A DNA stretch of 16,599 bases from an uncultured Lachnospiraceae bacterium (GCA_902783765.1 CACZSB010000136.1:1-16599), one strand, 5' to 3'; numbered from the stretch's first letter, positions 1 through 7,812 are shown. Numbers and translations: made by a program. Notes: generated by a model from the letters alone, not told the origin.

Positions 1-975
1 GCAGACATGTCCGGGGAAAACAGCCGGGAGGTGCTCTTGAAAGGTGGCCGGGGCGGCAGCGGCAATATGAATTACGCCACCCCCACCATGCAGGCCCCCC
101 TGTATGCGAAACCCGGCCGGCCGGGCCAGGAGCGCACCGTGGTGCTGGAATTAAAGCTGATTGCCGATGTGGGCCTTTTGGGCTTTCCCAATGTGGGCAA
201 ATCCACCCTGCTGGCCGCCGTGACCAATGCAAAGCCTAAAATTGCGGATTATGCCTTCACCACCATCACCCCTAATTTGAGGGTGGTCAATCTGCCCGGG
301 GGAGCAGGAGTTGTGATGGCGGATATCCCGGGGCTTATCGAGGGGGCCGCCCAGGGGGTGGGTCTCGGCCATGACTTTTTGCGTCATGTGGAGCGCACCC
401 GGCTTCTGGTTCATATTGTGGACGCCTCGGGTTTTGAGGGGCGGGATCCTTTAGAGGACATTCAGATTATCAACGGTGAGTTGAAGGGCTACAGTGAAAA
501 AATGGCGGCCCTGCCTCAGATTTTAGTGGCGGGCAAAATGGATCTGGTGGCCCCGGATTCGGAGATCCCGGCCCGCCTGAAGGCCTATGCCTCGGCCCAC
601 AATCTGCCCTATTTTGAGATCTCCGCCGCCACGGGGCAGGGGGTCCAGGACTTATTATATAAGATCTCCCAGATGCTGGAGACCCTGGGCCGGGAGCCGG
701 TGGTTTTTGAAAAGGAATTTGATTGGACGGATGTGCTGACCCTGGATCTGCCCTATACGGTGGAGTATAACGAAAAGGATAAGGAATATGTGGTGGAGGG
801 CCCCCTGGTGGAAAAGATGCTGGGCTATACCAATCTTATGAGCGAGAAGGGCTTTTTGTTCTTCCAGCGATTCCTCCGGGAACGGGGCATTTTGGATGCC
901 CTAAAGGAAAAAGGGCTTCAGGAGGGAGATACCGTGCGGCTCTACGGACATGTTTTTGAGTATTATGATGATTAA
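1..975 (+). CDS. obg: GTPase Obg (CgtA), 5'-truncated by the window edge
   Basis: Obg is an essential ribosome-associated GTPase involved in 50S maturation and stress signalling. The reading frame is open from base 1, so the first ATG in view (7) is internal. What remains is the end of the glycine-rich Obg fold, the G domain and a C-terminal OCT domain (about bases 715-970, ending in LYGHVFEYYDD). G1 is GFPNVGKS (181-204). G3 is DIPG, followed by the family signature GLIEGAAQGVGLGHDFLRH. The G4 element that normally reads NKxD reads GKMD (532-543), losing the Asn that contacts guanine. G5 is ISAATG. Roughly the first 100 residues are missing to the left, judging from the usual length of about 425-430. 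Identification is secure; only the G4 change is odd. gltX follows 85 bases later behind its own promoter. Confidence 0.97.
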   Translation, partial: ADMSGENSREVLLKGGRGGSGNMNYATPTMQAPLYAKPGRPGQERTVVLELKLIADVGLLGFPNVGKSTLLAAVTNAKPKIADYAFTTITPNLRVVNLPGGAGVVMADIPGLIEGAAQGVGLGHDFLRHVERTRLLVHIVDASGFEGRDPLEDIQIINGELKGYSEKMAALPQILVAGKMDLVAPDSEIPARLKAYASAHNLPYFEISAATGQGVQDLLYKISQMLETLGREPVVFEKEFDWTDVLTLDLPYTVEYNEKDKEYVVEGPLVEKMLGYTNLMSEKGFLFFQRFLRERGILDALKEKGLQEGDTVRLYGHVFEYYDD

Positions 976-1001
976 TAATCGAAGGATACTTGCCTTTATA
1001 C

Positions 1002-1030
1002 TTGCCTTTTTTCCTTGAATGCAATACAAT
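1002..1030 (+). promoter_or_regulatory. Probable sigma-A promoter for gltX
   Basis: TTGCCT at 1002-1007 and TACAAT at 1025-1030 are separated by exactly 17 bases in the obg-gltX gap. The -10 matches consensus at 5 of 6 and the -35 at 4 of 6. Transcription would start near 1037, leaving a leader of about 24 nt, too short for a T-box. Confidence 0.5.
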
Positions 1031-1060
1031 TAGCCATATTTTTCGGGAAGGTTTAAAGCT

Positions 1061-2533
1061 ATGATGCAGCGAATTCGAACCAGATACGCACCCAGTCCCA
1101 CGGGACGCATGCATGTGGGGAATCTACGGACTGCCCTGTATGCCTATTTGATCGCCAAGCATGAGGAGGGGGATTTTCTTCTTCGCATTGAGGATACAGA
1201 TCAGGAACGGCAGGTGGAAGGGGCCGTGGGGATCATCAATCGGACCCTGGAAAAAACCGGCCTGATACCGGATGAAGGCCCCGACAAGGATGGAGGCGTG
1301 GGACCCTATGTTCAAAGTGAGCGGGTTCATGCGGGCATCTACAGAAAGTATGCCGAAATCCTCATTGAAAAGGGAGAAGCCTATTATTGCTTCTGTTCCA
1401 AGGAGCGACTGGAGAGCCTGCGGCAGACCATGACGGTGGACGGGGAAACCAAGGAGATCACCGTTTATGACAAGCACTGCCTCCATTTGCCCAAGGAGGA
1501 GATTCAGGCCCGTCTGGCGGCGGGAGAGCCCCATGTGGTGCGGCAGAATACGCCCAATGAAGGGACCACCACCTTTACCGATGTTTTATACGGGGATATC
1601 ACCGTGCCCAATGCGGAGCTGGATGATATGATCCTGTTAAAATCCGACGGCTTTCCCACCTATAATTTTGCCAATGTGGTGGACGATCATCTTATGGGCA
1701 TCAGCCATGTGGTGCGGGGCAACGAATATTTGAGCTCGGCCCCCAAATATACCCGGCTTTACCAGGCCTTTGGCTGGGAGGAACCGGTGTATGTCCACTG
1801 TCCTCTGATCACCGACGAGCATAAAAAGAAGCTCAGCAAACGCAGCGGCCATTCCTCCTATGAGGATCTTTTGGAACAGGGCTTTGTGGATGAAGCGGTG
1901 GTGAATTATGTGGCCCTTTTGGGCTGGAGTCCCGAGGACAATCAGGAGATTTTTGATTTAAAGGAGCTGATTCGGAAATTCGATTACCGGAAGATCAACA
2001 AATCTCCGGCGGTTTTCGATATGACCAAGCTCCGCTGGCTCAACAGCGAATATATCAAACAGATGCCCTCGGAGAAATATTACCAGCGAGCCCTGCCGGA
2101 GGTGAAAAAAGTCATCAGCCGGCCGCTGAATCTGGAAAAGATTGCGGATTTGATGCAAAGCCGCATAGAGGTATTCCCGGATATTCCCGAGGCCATCCGC
2201 TTTTTTGAGGTTTTGCCGGATTATGATCTGGAGCTTTTCGTCCACAAAAAGATGAAGACGGATGAGAGCCTGTCCAGGGAAATCCTGACGGACTTGCTGC
2301 CCCGGCTGGAATCCTTGGAGGATTACTCTTTGGAGAGCCTTAAAGGCTTTTTGGGGGCTTATATAGAGGAGAGCGGCCGGAAAACGGGTCAGGTGCTCTG
2401 GCCCCTGCGGATTGCCGTGTCCGGTCAGGCCAACACCCCCGGAGGTGCCTATGAGATCATGGAGATTTTGGGCCGGGAGGAATCCCTTCTGCGGATCCGG
2501 CATAGCCTGAAACGGCTGGAGGCGCTTTCCTAA
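1061..2533 (+). CDS. gltX: Glutamate--tRNA ligase (class I, GluRS)
   Basis: This enzyme charges tRNA-Glu with glutamate in the cytoplasm. The protein is 490 residues, normal for bacterial GluRS. The N-terminal Rossmann catalytic domain carries the HIGH-class motif as PSPTGRMHVGN (11-21) and the KMSKS-class motif as KLSKR (257-261). C110-x-C112 and C140-x-H142 fit the zinc site of E. coli-type GluRS. Residues from about 330 form the helical anticodon-binding domain. The start is the first of two adjacent ATGs, with GGGAAGG at 1045-1051 about 9 nt upstream. The stop is 9 bases before the helicase start, so the two are probably co-transcribed. In bacteria without a separate glutaminyl-tRNA synthetase the enzyme also charges tRNA-Gln; whether that applies here cannot be seen. 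Confidence 0.97.
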   Translation: MMQRIRTRYAPSPTGRMHVGNLRTALYAYLIAKHEEGDFLLRIEDTDQERQVEGAVGIINRTLEKTGLIPDEGPDKDGGVGPYVQSERVHAGIYRKYAEILIEKGEAYYCFCSKERLESLRQTMTVDGETKEITVYDKHCLHLPKEEIQARLAAGEPHVVRQNTPNEGTTTFTDVLYGDITVPNAELDDMILLKSDGFPTYNFANVVDDHLMGISHVVRGNEYLSSAPKYTRLYQAFGWEEPVYVHCPLITDEHKKKLSKRSGHSSYEDLLEQGFVDEAVVNYVALLGWSPEDNQEIFDLKELIRKFDYRKINKSPAVFDMTKLRWLNSEYIKQMPSEKYYQRALPEVKKVISRPLNLEKIADLMQSRIEVFPDIPEAIRFFEVLPDYDLELFVHKKMKTDESLSREILTDLLPRLESLEDYSLESLKGFLGAYIEESGRKTGQVLWPLRIAVSGQANTPGGAYEIMEILGREESLLRIRHSLKRLEALS

Positions 2534-2542
2534 GGTCCAAGC

Positions 2543-3886
2543 ATGAAATATAATAAACGGCAGCAGGCAGCGATCCTGCACCGGAAGGGGCCGGCTTTGG
2601 TACTGGCCGGCCCCGGCTCCGGCAAAACGGCCCTGATCACCGGGCGGGTTTACACACTCATTCACAAATTCCAGATATCTCCTGAGAAAATTGCAGTTTT
2701 AAGCTTCACCCGGGCCTCCGCCCGGGATATGAAATTGCGCTATGAAAAGCTTTACGGCCCGGAAAAGGCCTTAAGCTTCGGCACCATACACAGTCTGTTT
2801 TATTCTATCCTTCGCAGGGAATATCCCCAAAAAAACTTTGACATCATGGGGGAGGGCCGTCGCCTGAAATTGGTGGAAGAGGCCCTTGCAAGCTGCCTGG
2901 GCCGTACTCCGGCCCGGGAGGAAACGGAGCTGATATCCCATGAGATCCGAAAGCTGAAAAGTGAAGGGGCCGGGGCGGGGCAGGCCTCCGAAGGCTTAAG
3001 GACTGTGATGGATATTTATGAAACCCGGCGTCGGTCCTATTTGCTCCTGGATTTTGAAGATATTCTCTGGGAATGCGTGGCCTTGTTCAAAAATCCCGCG
3101 GTGCTGCGTCGCTGGCAGCAGCAATTTACCCATATTCTGATCGATGAATTTCAGGATGTGAGTCCTTTGCAATTTTCCTTGCTTCGCTCCCTTAGCGGGG
3201 CAGGGGAGAACTTTTTTGCAGTGGGAGATGAGGATCAGGCCATTTACGGATTCCGTGGAGCAGATCAGGGAATCATTCTGCACTTTAAGGATTATTTCCC
3301 CGATGCCAGGATTTACCGCTTAAAGGAGTGTTACCGCTGTGGGCCTAAGATTTTAAGGGCCGCCCGGCGCATGATTTCCCATAACCGTCTTCGCTATAAA
3401 AAGAAGCTGGTGAGTCGGGGCCCCCGGCAGGACAGGGTCCGTATCCTGGCCTTTGCCCATCAGGAAGAGGAAATGATGGGTCTGGTGGCGGCGGTAAAGG
3501 CAGATTTGATAAGCTATCCCCGGGATAATCGGGCGGTGCTTTGCCGCAGCAATCTGCAGCTGCAGCAAATCAGTAAAGCCCTGGAAGAAGCGGGGGTTAA
3601 GGCGGATTGCCTCACCATGCACGGCGCCAAGGGACTGGAATATGATGGGGTCTTTCTTCCCTTTATGAATGAAGACCGGATGCCCGGCAGCAAAAAGCTT
3701 TCTCGGGAGGATATGGAGGGGGAAAGAAGGCTGCTTTATGTGGCCATCACAAGGGCGGCCCGGCGTCTTTATATCAGCTTCAGCCTTTCCGCTCACGAAA
3801 AAATGCGGGAGGCTTCCCGCTTTCTGGGTGAAACGGGCCTGAAGGCCCTACTGTATGAGAACTCAGTCCTCGGTGGTGGGAACTAA
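2543..3886 (+). CDS. Compact UvrD/Rep-family (SF1A) ATP-dependent helicase
   Basis: An ATP-driven 3'-5' DNA helicase or translocase by homology. Superfamily 1A motifs appear in order: Walker A AGPGSGKT (22-29), Ia FTRASARDM (55-63), II DEFQDV (201-206), III GDEDQAIYGFRGA (228-240), IV LKECYRC (260-266), V TMHGAKGLEYDGVF (358-371) and VI GERRLLYVAITRA (393-405). At 447 residues it is far shorter than UvrD or PcrA (about 720). Only about 95 residues separate motifs IV and V, so the 2B domain insertion is essentially absent. The start follows the gltX stop by 9 bases, and the gltX stop region (AAGG) may serve as its ribosome site. Its 3' end overlaps the convergent DUF1292 gene by 24 bases. ATPase chemistry is well supported; the biological substrate is unknown, and calling it uvrD or pcrA would overreach. 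Confidence 0.9.
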   Translation: MKYNKRQQAAILHRKGPALVLAGPGSGKTALITGRVYTLIHKFQISPEKIAVLSFTRASARDMKLRYEKLYGPEKALSFGTIHSLFYSILRREYPQKNFDIMGEGRRLKLVEEALASCLGRTPAREETELISHEIRKLKSEGAGAGQASEGLRTVMDIYETRRRSYLLLDFEDILWECVALFKNPAVLRRWQQQFTHILIDEFQDVSPLQFSLLRSLSGAGENFFAVGDEDQAIYGFRGADQGIILHFKDYFPDARIYRLKECYRCGPKILRAARRMISHNRLRYKKKLVSRGPRQDRVRILAFAHQEEEMMGLVAAVKADLISYPRDNRAVLCRSNLQLQQISKALEEAGVKADCLTMHGAKGLEYDGVFLPFMNEDRMPGSKKLSREDMEGERRLLYVAITRAARRLYISFSLSAHEKMREASRFLGETGLKALLYENSVLGGGN

Positions 3887-4198
3887 TTCATCGAAATCCT
3901 CTTCGTCGCAGATCTCATCGAAGCGGTCGCACACAGCCTCAAACTGGTCGTCGTCGGGAATATCGCCCAAAATAGGCTGACCTTCTTCATCCTCACTGTA
4001 CTCGTAAAGATAAATATCCCCCTCTTCATCATCCGCCTGATCCACAGGTACCAGGGCAATATACTGCTTTTCCTCCAGGGGGAAGATGGCCAGGACGATG
4101 CAATCCTCGGTGGTGCCGTCCTCCATTTCCAAAGTCAGAATCAGCTCGTCTTCGTAGCTGTCATTGACCATATCATTATTCTTGTCCGTATCTTTCAT
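3863..4198 (-). CDS. DUF1292 domain protein (YrzB-like), highly acidic
   Basis: A 111-residue protein of the DUF1292 family, which is widespread in Firmicutes and has no established biochemical function. Residues 17-58 show the family pattern of alternating strands (ILTLEMEDGTTEDCIVLAIF, then KQYIALVPVD). The rest is extremely rich in Asp and Glu (EYSEDEEGQPIL and the C-terminal DEICDEEDFDELV). There is no signal peptide or membrane segment, so it should be cytosolic. GAGAGGA (4207-4213 on the plus strand) lies 8 nt upstream of the ATG, behind a good promoter. The gene converges on the helicase gene with a 24-base overlap. In many Firmicutes DUF1292 genes sit beside yrvK/yrrK-type genes; here the next gene on the same strand is ychF, upstream. 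Confidence 0.9.
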   Translation of the reverse strand: MKDTDKNNDMVNDSYEDELILTLEMEDGTTEDCIVLAIFPLEEKQYIALVPVDQADDEEGDIYLYEYSEDEEGQPILGDIPDDDQFEAVCDRFDEICDEEDFDELVPTTED

Positions 4199-4232
4199 CT
4201 TATTTGTCCTCTCACAAACTGGTGTTAATCTG

Positions 4233-4261
4233 AATATAGCCTAAAAGCGCCTGTTTGGCAA
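4233..4261 (-). promoter_or_regulatory. Probable sigma-A promoter for the DUF1292 gene
   Basis: Read on the minus strand: TTGCCA (4261-4256), a 17-base spacer, then TATATT (4238-4233). Each hexamer matches consensus at 5 of 6. It lies between the ychF stop and the DUF1292 start, so the DUF1292 gene can be expressed independently of ychF. Confidence 0.6.
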
Positions 4262-4271
4262 GCCTTTATGC

Positions 4272-5369
4272 TTAAACATTGAAGCGGAAGAGTACCACAT
4301 CGCCGTCCTTCATGATATATTCCTTGCCTTCCACCCGAACCAGGCCCTTGTCTTTGGCGGCGGCATAGGAACCGGCCTCTAAAAGATCCCGGTAATTTAC
4401 CACCTCTGCCCGGATAAAGCCCTTCTCGAAGTCGCTGTGGATCTTCCCTGCGGCCTGGGGAGCCCGGGTGCCCAGGGGAATGGTCCAGGCCCGGGTCTCC
4501 TTTTCTCCGGCGGTCAAAAAGCTCATAAGACCCAGCAAACGATAGCTGGCGGCAATCAGCTTTTCCAGACCTGCCTCCTTCAGGCCCAGATCCGCCAAAA
4601 ACTCTGCCCGCTCATCATCATCCAGCTCGGAAAGCTCTGCCTCCAGCTGGGCACAGATCACAAAGCATTCGCTGCCTTCCGCGGCGGCAAAGTCTTTCAG
4701 GGCGGCCACATGGGTGTTGGAGGCCCCTTCATCAGCCAGTTCAGCCTCTCCCACATTGGCAGCGTAAATCACCGGTTTATGGGACAAAAGCCCCAGGGCG
4801 TTTACAAAAGCAGCCTCCTCCTCGCTTTCCGGGGTAAAGCACTTGGCCTGACGGCCTTCATCCAGGACCTCCTTCAGTTTTTTGAGGATCTTCAATTCTC
4901 CGGCGGCGGTCTTATCATTCATGGCGGTGCGGGCGGTTTTGGCAATGCGCCGCTCCAGCACCTCCAGATCCGCCAGGATCAGCTCCAGCTGTATGGTTTC
5001 AATATCCCTTACAGGGTCCACGCTGCCGTCCACATGCACCACATTGGGATCCTCAAAACAGCGTACCACATGGACCAGGGCATCCACCTCCCGGACGGCC
5101 CCCAGAAACTGGTTGCCAAGCCCTTCACCCTTGCTGGCTCCCTTGACCAGCCCGGCGATATCCACAAATTCAATCACCGCCGGGGTGATTTTTTTGCTGT
5201 TATAAAAATCCCCCAAAAGCTTTAATCGCTCATCGGGAACCGGCACCACCCCCACATTGGGGTCGATGGTGCAGAAAGGATAATTGGCGGCCTCGGCACC
5301 GGCCCGGGTCAGGGAATTAAACAGGGTGGATTTTCCCACATTGGGAAGACCTAAAATGCCCAATTGCAT
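4272..5369 (-). CDS. ychF: Redox-regulated ATPase YchF (Obg-related, TGS domain)
   Basis: YchF (OLA1 family) is an Obg-like P-loop NTPase that prefers ATP and binds ribosomes; it is linked to oxidative stress and translation. The protein is 365 residues, the standard length. It shows G1 GLPNVGKS (7-14), G3 DIAGL (70-74) followed by KGASKGEGLGNQFL, and NVGE (205-208) in place of the GTP-specifying NKxD, which is the known family feature behind ATP use. A coiled-coil region lies at about 120-185, and the C-terminal TGS domain at about 281-364 ends YIMKDGDVVLFRFNV. The start ATG has GAGAGG about 9 nt upstream. The gene is divergent from mntP with abutting promoters. Confidence 0.97.
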   Translation of the reverse strand: MQLGILGLPNVGKSTLFNSLTRAGAEAANYPFCTIDPNVGVVPVPDERLKLLGDFYNSKKITPAVIEFVDIAGLVKGASKGEGLGNQFLGAVREVDALVHVVRCFEDPNVVHVDGSVDPVRDIETIQLELILADLEVLERRIAKTARTAMNDKTAAGELKILKKLKEVLDEGRQAKCFTPESEEEAAFVNALGLLSHKPVIYAANVGEAELADEGASNTHVAALKDFAAAEGSECFVICAQLEAELSELDDDERAEFLADLGLKEAGLEKLIAASYRLLGLMSFLTAGEKETRAWTIPLGTRAPQAAGKIHSDFEKGFIRAEVVNYRDLLEAGSYAAAKDKGLVRVEGKEYIMKDGDVVLFRFNV

Positions 5370-5400
5370 GGTTGATTGCCTCTCAGATTCATTTTTGCAA

Positions 5401-5429
5401 AGTATATCATTATGCAGCCCTTCTCACAA
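5401..5429 (-). promoter_or_regulatory. Probable extended -10 promoter for ychF
   Basis: Read on the minus strand: TTGTGA (5429-5424), a 17-base spacer ending in TGA, then TATACT (5406-5401). The TG one base before the -10 makes an extended -10 element. The leader would be short, about 25 nt. Confidence 0.5.
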
Positions 5430-5434
5430 GTATC

Positions 5435-5463
5435 TGTTCATTCCTTACAGGGCATGTTATACT
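5435..5463 (+). promoter_or_regulatory. Probable extended -10 promoter for mntP
   Basis: TGTTCA (5435-5440), a 17-base spacer, then TATACT (5458-5463) preceded by TGT, giving an extended -10. The -35 is weak (3 of 6). Only about 20 nt separate the expected start site from the mntP ATG, so there is no room for a Mn2+-sensing yybP-ykoY riboswitch. Confidence 0.42.
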
Positions 5464-5489
5464 GGGACGGAAAGGAAGGGTATAGCTTA

Positions 5490-6077
5490 ATGATCACAGG
5501 GGAATATATACTGGGCTGTCTGGCTCTGGGAACAGGTCTGGCCATGGACGCCTTCTCCGTTTCGCTGGCGGATGCCCTCCGGGAGCCCCATATGAAGAAG
5601 GGCCGGATGCTGGGTCTGGCGGGAACCTACGGTCTTTTCCAAATGGCCATGCCTTTTGTGGGCTGGTTTTTGGTGGAACGGGCGGGCCGATTTCTGGGAG
5701 CAGTGCAGCAATATTTCCCCGGGGTGGCCTGCGTGCTTTTGGTTCTTATCGGCATTAAAATGATTCGGGAGGGCCTGGAAAAGCGGAAAATGCCGGAATC
5801 GGTGACAGATACAAATACTTTAAGTCTTTCCCTGCTTCTGCTGCAGGCTCTGGCCACCTCCGTGGATGCCCTCTCCGCCGGTTTTGCTTTTGGCAGCCGT
5901 GGTATTTTGCAGGTGTTTGGCGGCTGTGGAATCATTGGAGGGATAACCTTCTTGATTTGCCTGGGTGGATTATTGCTGGGCAAAAAAGCCGGGGAGCATC
6001 TGGCCTGGAAAGCCACGATTTTGGGCGGCGGCATCTTAATTTTTTTGGGCGTGAAAATTCTTTTAAAAGGTCTGTAG
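5490..6077 (+). CDS. mntP: Manganese efflux pump MntP (DUF204 family)
   Basis: A small integral membrane protein that exports Mn2+ and protects against manganese excess. At 195 residues it is the usual length. About six hydrophobic segments are visible (roughly 4-25, 40-62, 72-92, 111-133, 138-163, 174-193) in two similar halves. Each half carries the acidic signature expected of the family: GLAMDAFSVSL (D20) and ATSVDALSAGF (D126). I chose the ATG at 5490 because GGAAGG sits 10 nt upstream and the family starts there. The frame is open from 5376, but a start that far upstream would lie upstream of the promoter. It heads a plus-strand unit with rsmD (42-base gap). No metal riboswitch is visible, so Mn control, if any, would have to act at the promoter. 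Confidence 0.93.
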   Translation: MITGEYILGCLALGTGLAMDAFSVSLADALREPHMKKGRMLGLAGTYGLFQMAMPFVGWFLVERAGRFLGAVQQYFPGVACVLLVLIGIKMIREGLEKRKMPESVTDTNTLSLSLLLLQALATSVDALSAGFAFGSRGILQVFGGCGIIGGITFLICLGGLLLGKKAGEHLAWKATILGGGILIFLGVKILLKGL

Positions 6078-6119
6078 ATCGCCCACAGGGAAAATCAGAG
6101 GATAATTGGAGAATCAGAT

Positions 6120-6698
6120 ATGCAGGTAGTAGCGGGCAGTGCCCGGCGAATACAATTAAAAACCCCTCCGGGGCTGGACACGAGGCCCACCTCGGGGCAA
6201 ATTAAAGAAACCCTGTTCAATATCCTTCAGCCCCGGATACAGGGCTGCCGCTTTCTGGATCTTTTTGCCGGATCCGGAGCCATTGGCATTGAAGCTTTAA
6301 GCCGGGGCGCCCGGGCCGCTGTATTTGTGGATCTGAGCCGCCAGGCCCAGCTTTGCATTAAAGATAACCTGGCCCGCACCAGGCTGGCGGATCGGGCCCG
6401 GCTCATACCCCGGGAGGCTCAGGCTGCCGTAAAACAGCTGGGGGCGGAGAAGGGGGAGCCCTTTGATATGATCTTTCTGGATCCGCCCTATGATGGGGGA
6501 TGTGAAGAGCAGGTCCTTAAGGAGATCCTGGCGGCTGATCTTTTGGCAGAAGGTGGCTGGATCATCATCGAGGCCCGCCGGGAACGGAACCTGGATATTC
6601 CGGCGGCGTTGGGACTGGAAATTTTCCGGGAAAAAGAGTATAAAAATAATAAGCATATATTTATCCGCAGGAGTGAATCTTATGCCTCAGAATCCTAA
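6120..6698 (+). CDS. rsmD: 16S rRNA (guanine(966)-N(2))-methyltransferase RsmD
   Basis: RsmD transfers a methyl group from SAM to N2 of G966 in 16S rRNA (E. coli numbering) during 30S assembly. The 192-residue protein has the family N-terminus (VVAGSARR, then DTRPTSGQIKETLFNIL), the SAM-binding motif LDLFAGSGAIGIEALSRGA (46-64) and the catalytic DPPY (121-124). GGAG lies about 8 nt before the ATG. Its last 17 bases overlap the coaD start. The rsmD-coaD pairing is one of the most conserved gene pairs in bacteria and supports both calls. Confidence 0.96.
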   Translation: MQVVAGSARRIQLKTPPGLDTRPTSGQIKETLFNILQPRIQGCRFLDLFAGSGAIGIEALSRGARAAVFVDLSRQAQLCIKDNLARTRLADRARLIPREAQAAVKQLGAEKGEPFDMIFLDPPYDGGCEEQVLKEILAADLLAEGGWIIIEARRERNLDIPAALGLEIFREKEYKNNKHIFIRRSESYASES

Positions 6699-7179
6699 GA
6701 GAAAAATATTATATCCCGGCAGCTTTGACCCCCTGACCCTGGGACACCTGGATCTGATCCGCCGGGCGGCCTGCCTTTTTGATAAGGTTTACGTGGGCGT
6801 TCTGGTGAATCCCCATAAAAAATCGTTGTTTTCCGTGGAGGAGCGTGTTATAATGATTCGTCGTACCCTGGCGGATATTCCTCAGGCTGAGGTGGTCTGC
6901 TTTGAGGGTCTTCTAATTGATTTTAGCCATGAGCTGGGGGTGACCCAGATTTTGCGGGGCCTGCGGGATGCTTCGGATTTTGAGGCAGAAATCAAGGTGG
7001 CCCAAGGCCTGAGGGTGCTGGATCCTTCTCTGGAAACGGTGTTTCTGGGCACGGATCCCAAGTTCAGCTATTTAAGCTCCAGCATGGCCCGGGAAGTGGC
7101 ATCCGGCGGCGGCGATATTTCCGCCTTTGTACCCGCCGATATTGCGTCTTTGGTGGCGGAAAAGTATCAAAAATCATAA
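6682..7179 (+). CDS. coaD: Phosphopantetheine adenylyltransferase (PPAT)
   Basis: CoaD joins ATP and 4'-phosphopantetheine to make dephospho-CoA, the penultimate step of CoA synthesis. The protein is 165 residues, as expected. It has the nucleotidyltransferase motif PGSFDPLTLGH (12-22), RGLRDASDFE (92-101) and SYLSSSMAREVA (129-140), the counterpart of the usual ISSSxxRE. The start at 6682 is preferred over in-frame upstream starts because GCAGGAGTG lies just before it and the family begins here; the ORF extends upstream only because it runs inside rsmD. One difference from the family as I remember it: the residue after DFE is usually Tyr (DFEYE) and is Ala here, near the pantetheine pocket. 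The call itself is secure. Confidence 0.96.
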   Translation: MPQNPKRKILYPGSFDPLTLGHLDLIRRAACLFDKVYVGVLVNPHKKSLFSVEERVIMIRRTLADIPQAEVVCFEGLLIDFSHELGVTQILRGLRDASDFEAEIKVAQGLRVLDPSLETVFLGTDPKFSYLSSSMAREVASGGGDISAFVPADIASLVAEKYQKS

Positions 7180-7186
7180 CGAAAGA

Positions 7187-7195
7187 TGTTATAGT
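7187..7195 (+). promoter_or_regulatory. Possible extended -10 element before the coiled-coil gene
   Basis: TG-T-TATAGT lies in the 39-base gap after coaD. No convincing -35 sits 16-18 bases upstream (TCAAAA at 7167-7172). It could give the coiled-coil gene some independent expression; weak on sequence alone. Confidence 0.25.
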
Positions 7196-7218
7196 ATATT
7201 TCAACGGGGGAGTTTCCA

Positions 7219-7812
7219 ATGAGCAGAATCGAACAGATTATCAATGAGATGGAAGAGTACCTGGATGGCTGTAAATCCCAGACCTTCTCCAACAACAAGC
7301 GTATCGTGGTGGAAAAAGATGTGATGGACGATATGCTGGTGGAGTTGAGAATGCGCACGCCGGAGGAAATTAAGAAGTATCAGAAAATCATTGCCAATAA
7401 GGACGAAATCCTTACGGAAGCCCGCCGTCAGGCTGAGGACACCCTGGTGGAGGCCAATCGTATCAAGTCCGAGATGGTTTCTCAGAGCGAGATTATGAAA
7501 ACCGCCACCGCTGATGCCAAGAAGCTGATGCAGGAGACGGAGGATCGGGCCCAGCGGATGATCGATGAGGCGACTCTGGAAGCAGATGAGATTCGTCAAA
7601 GCGCCATGAATTATACGGATTCCCTGCTGGCGGGGCTCCAGGATTTCCTGGGCCACTCCATGGAGAGCATGCAGAACCGTTTCAACAGCTTCTATAACCA
7701 GATGAATGCCAGCTATCAGGTGGTGGCATCCAACCGGGCGGAGCTGCACAATCAGCAGAGCGAGACCGGGGCTCAGACCGAGCCGGAGCCGGAGACCTCA
7801 GAAGAAGAGTAA
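7219..7812 (+). CDS. Coiled-coil protein downstream of coaD (often annotated 'ATPase')
   Basis: A 197-residue soluble protein dominated by charged heptad-like helices from about residue 45 to 130 (EARRQAEDTLVEANRIKSEM, then DAKKLMQETEDRAQRMIDEA). This resembles V/F-type ATPase stalk subunits and the DivIVA class in composition. A conserved-looking N-terminal segment (MSRIEQIINEMEEYLDGCK) precedes it, and the tail is acidic and low-complexity (EPEPETSEEE). There is no Walker motif, so the label 'ATPase' sometimes given to clostridial proteins in this position rests on coiled-coil similarity, not an active site. A strong ribosome site (GGGGGAG, 7205-7211) precedes the ATG. An intrinsic terminator follows, so this is the last gene of the mntP-rsmD-coaD unit. 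A scaffold or cell-division role is conceivable but unproven. Confidence 0.85.
   Translation: MSRIEQIINEMEEYLDGCKSQTFSNNKRIVVEKDVMDDMLVELRMRTPEEIKKYQKIIANKDEILTEARRQAEDTLVEANRIKSEMVSQSEIMKTATADAKKLMQETEDRAQRMIDEATLEADEIRQSAMNYTDSLLAGLQDFLGHSMESMQNRFNSFYNQMNASYQVVASNRAELHNQQSETGAQTEPEPETSEEE

Noticed and set aside
5376..5489. Longer mntP starting at 5376.
   Set aside because: That start lies upstream of the mntP promoter. The ATG at 5490 has a good ribosome site and matches the family N-terminus.
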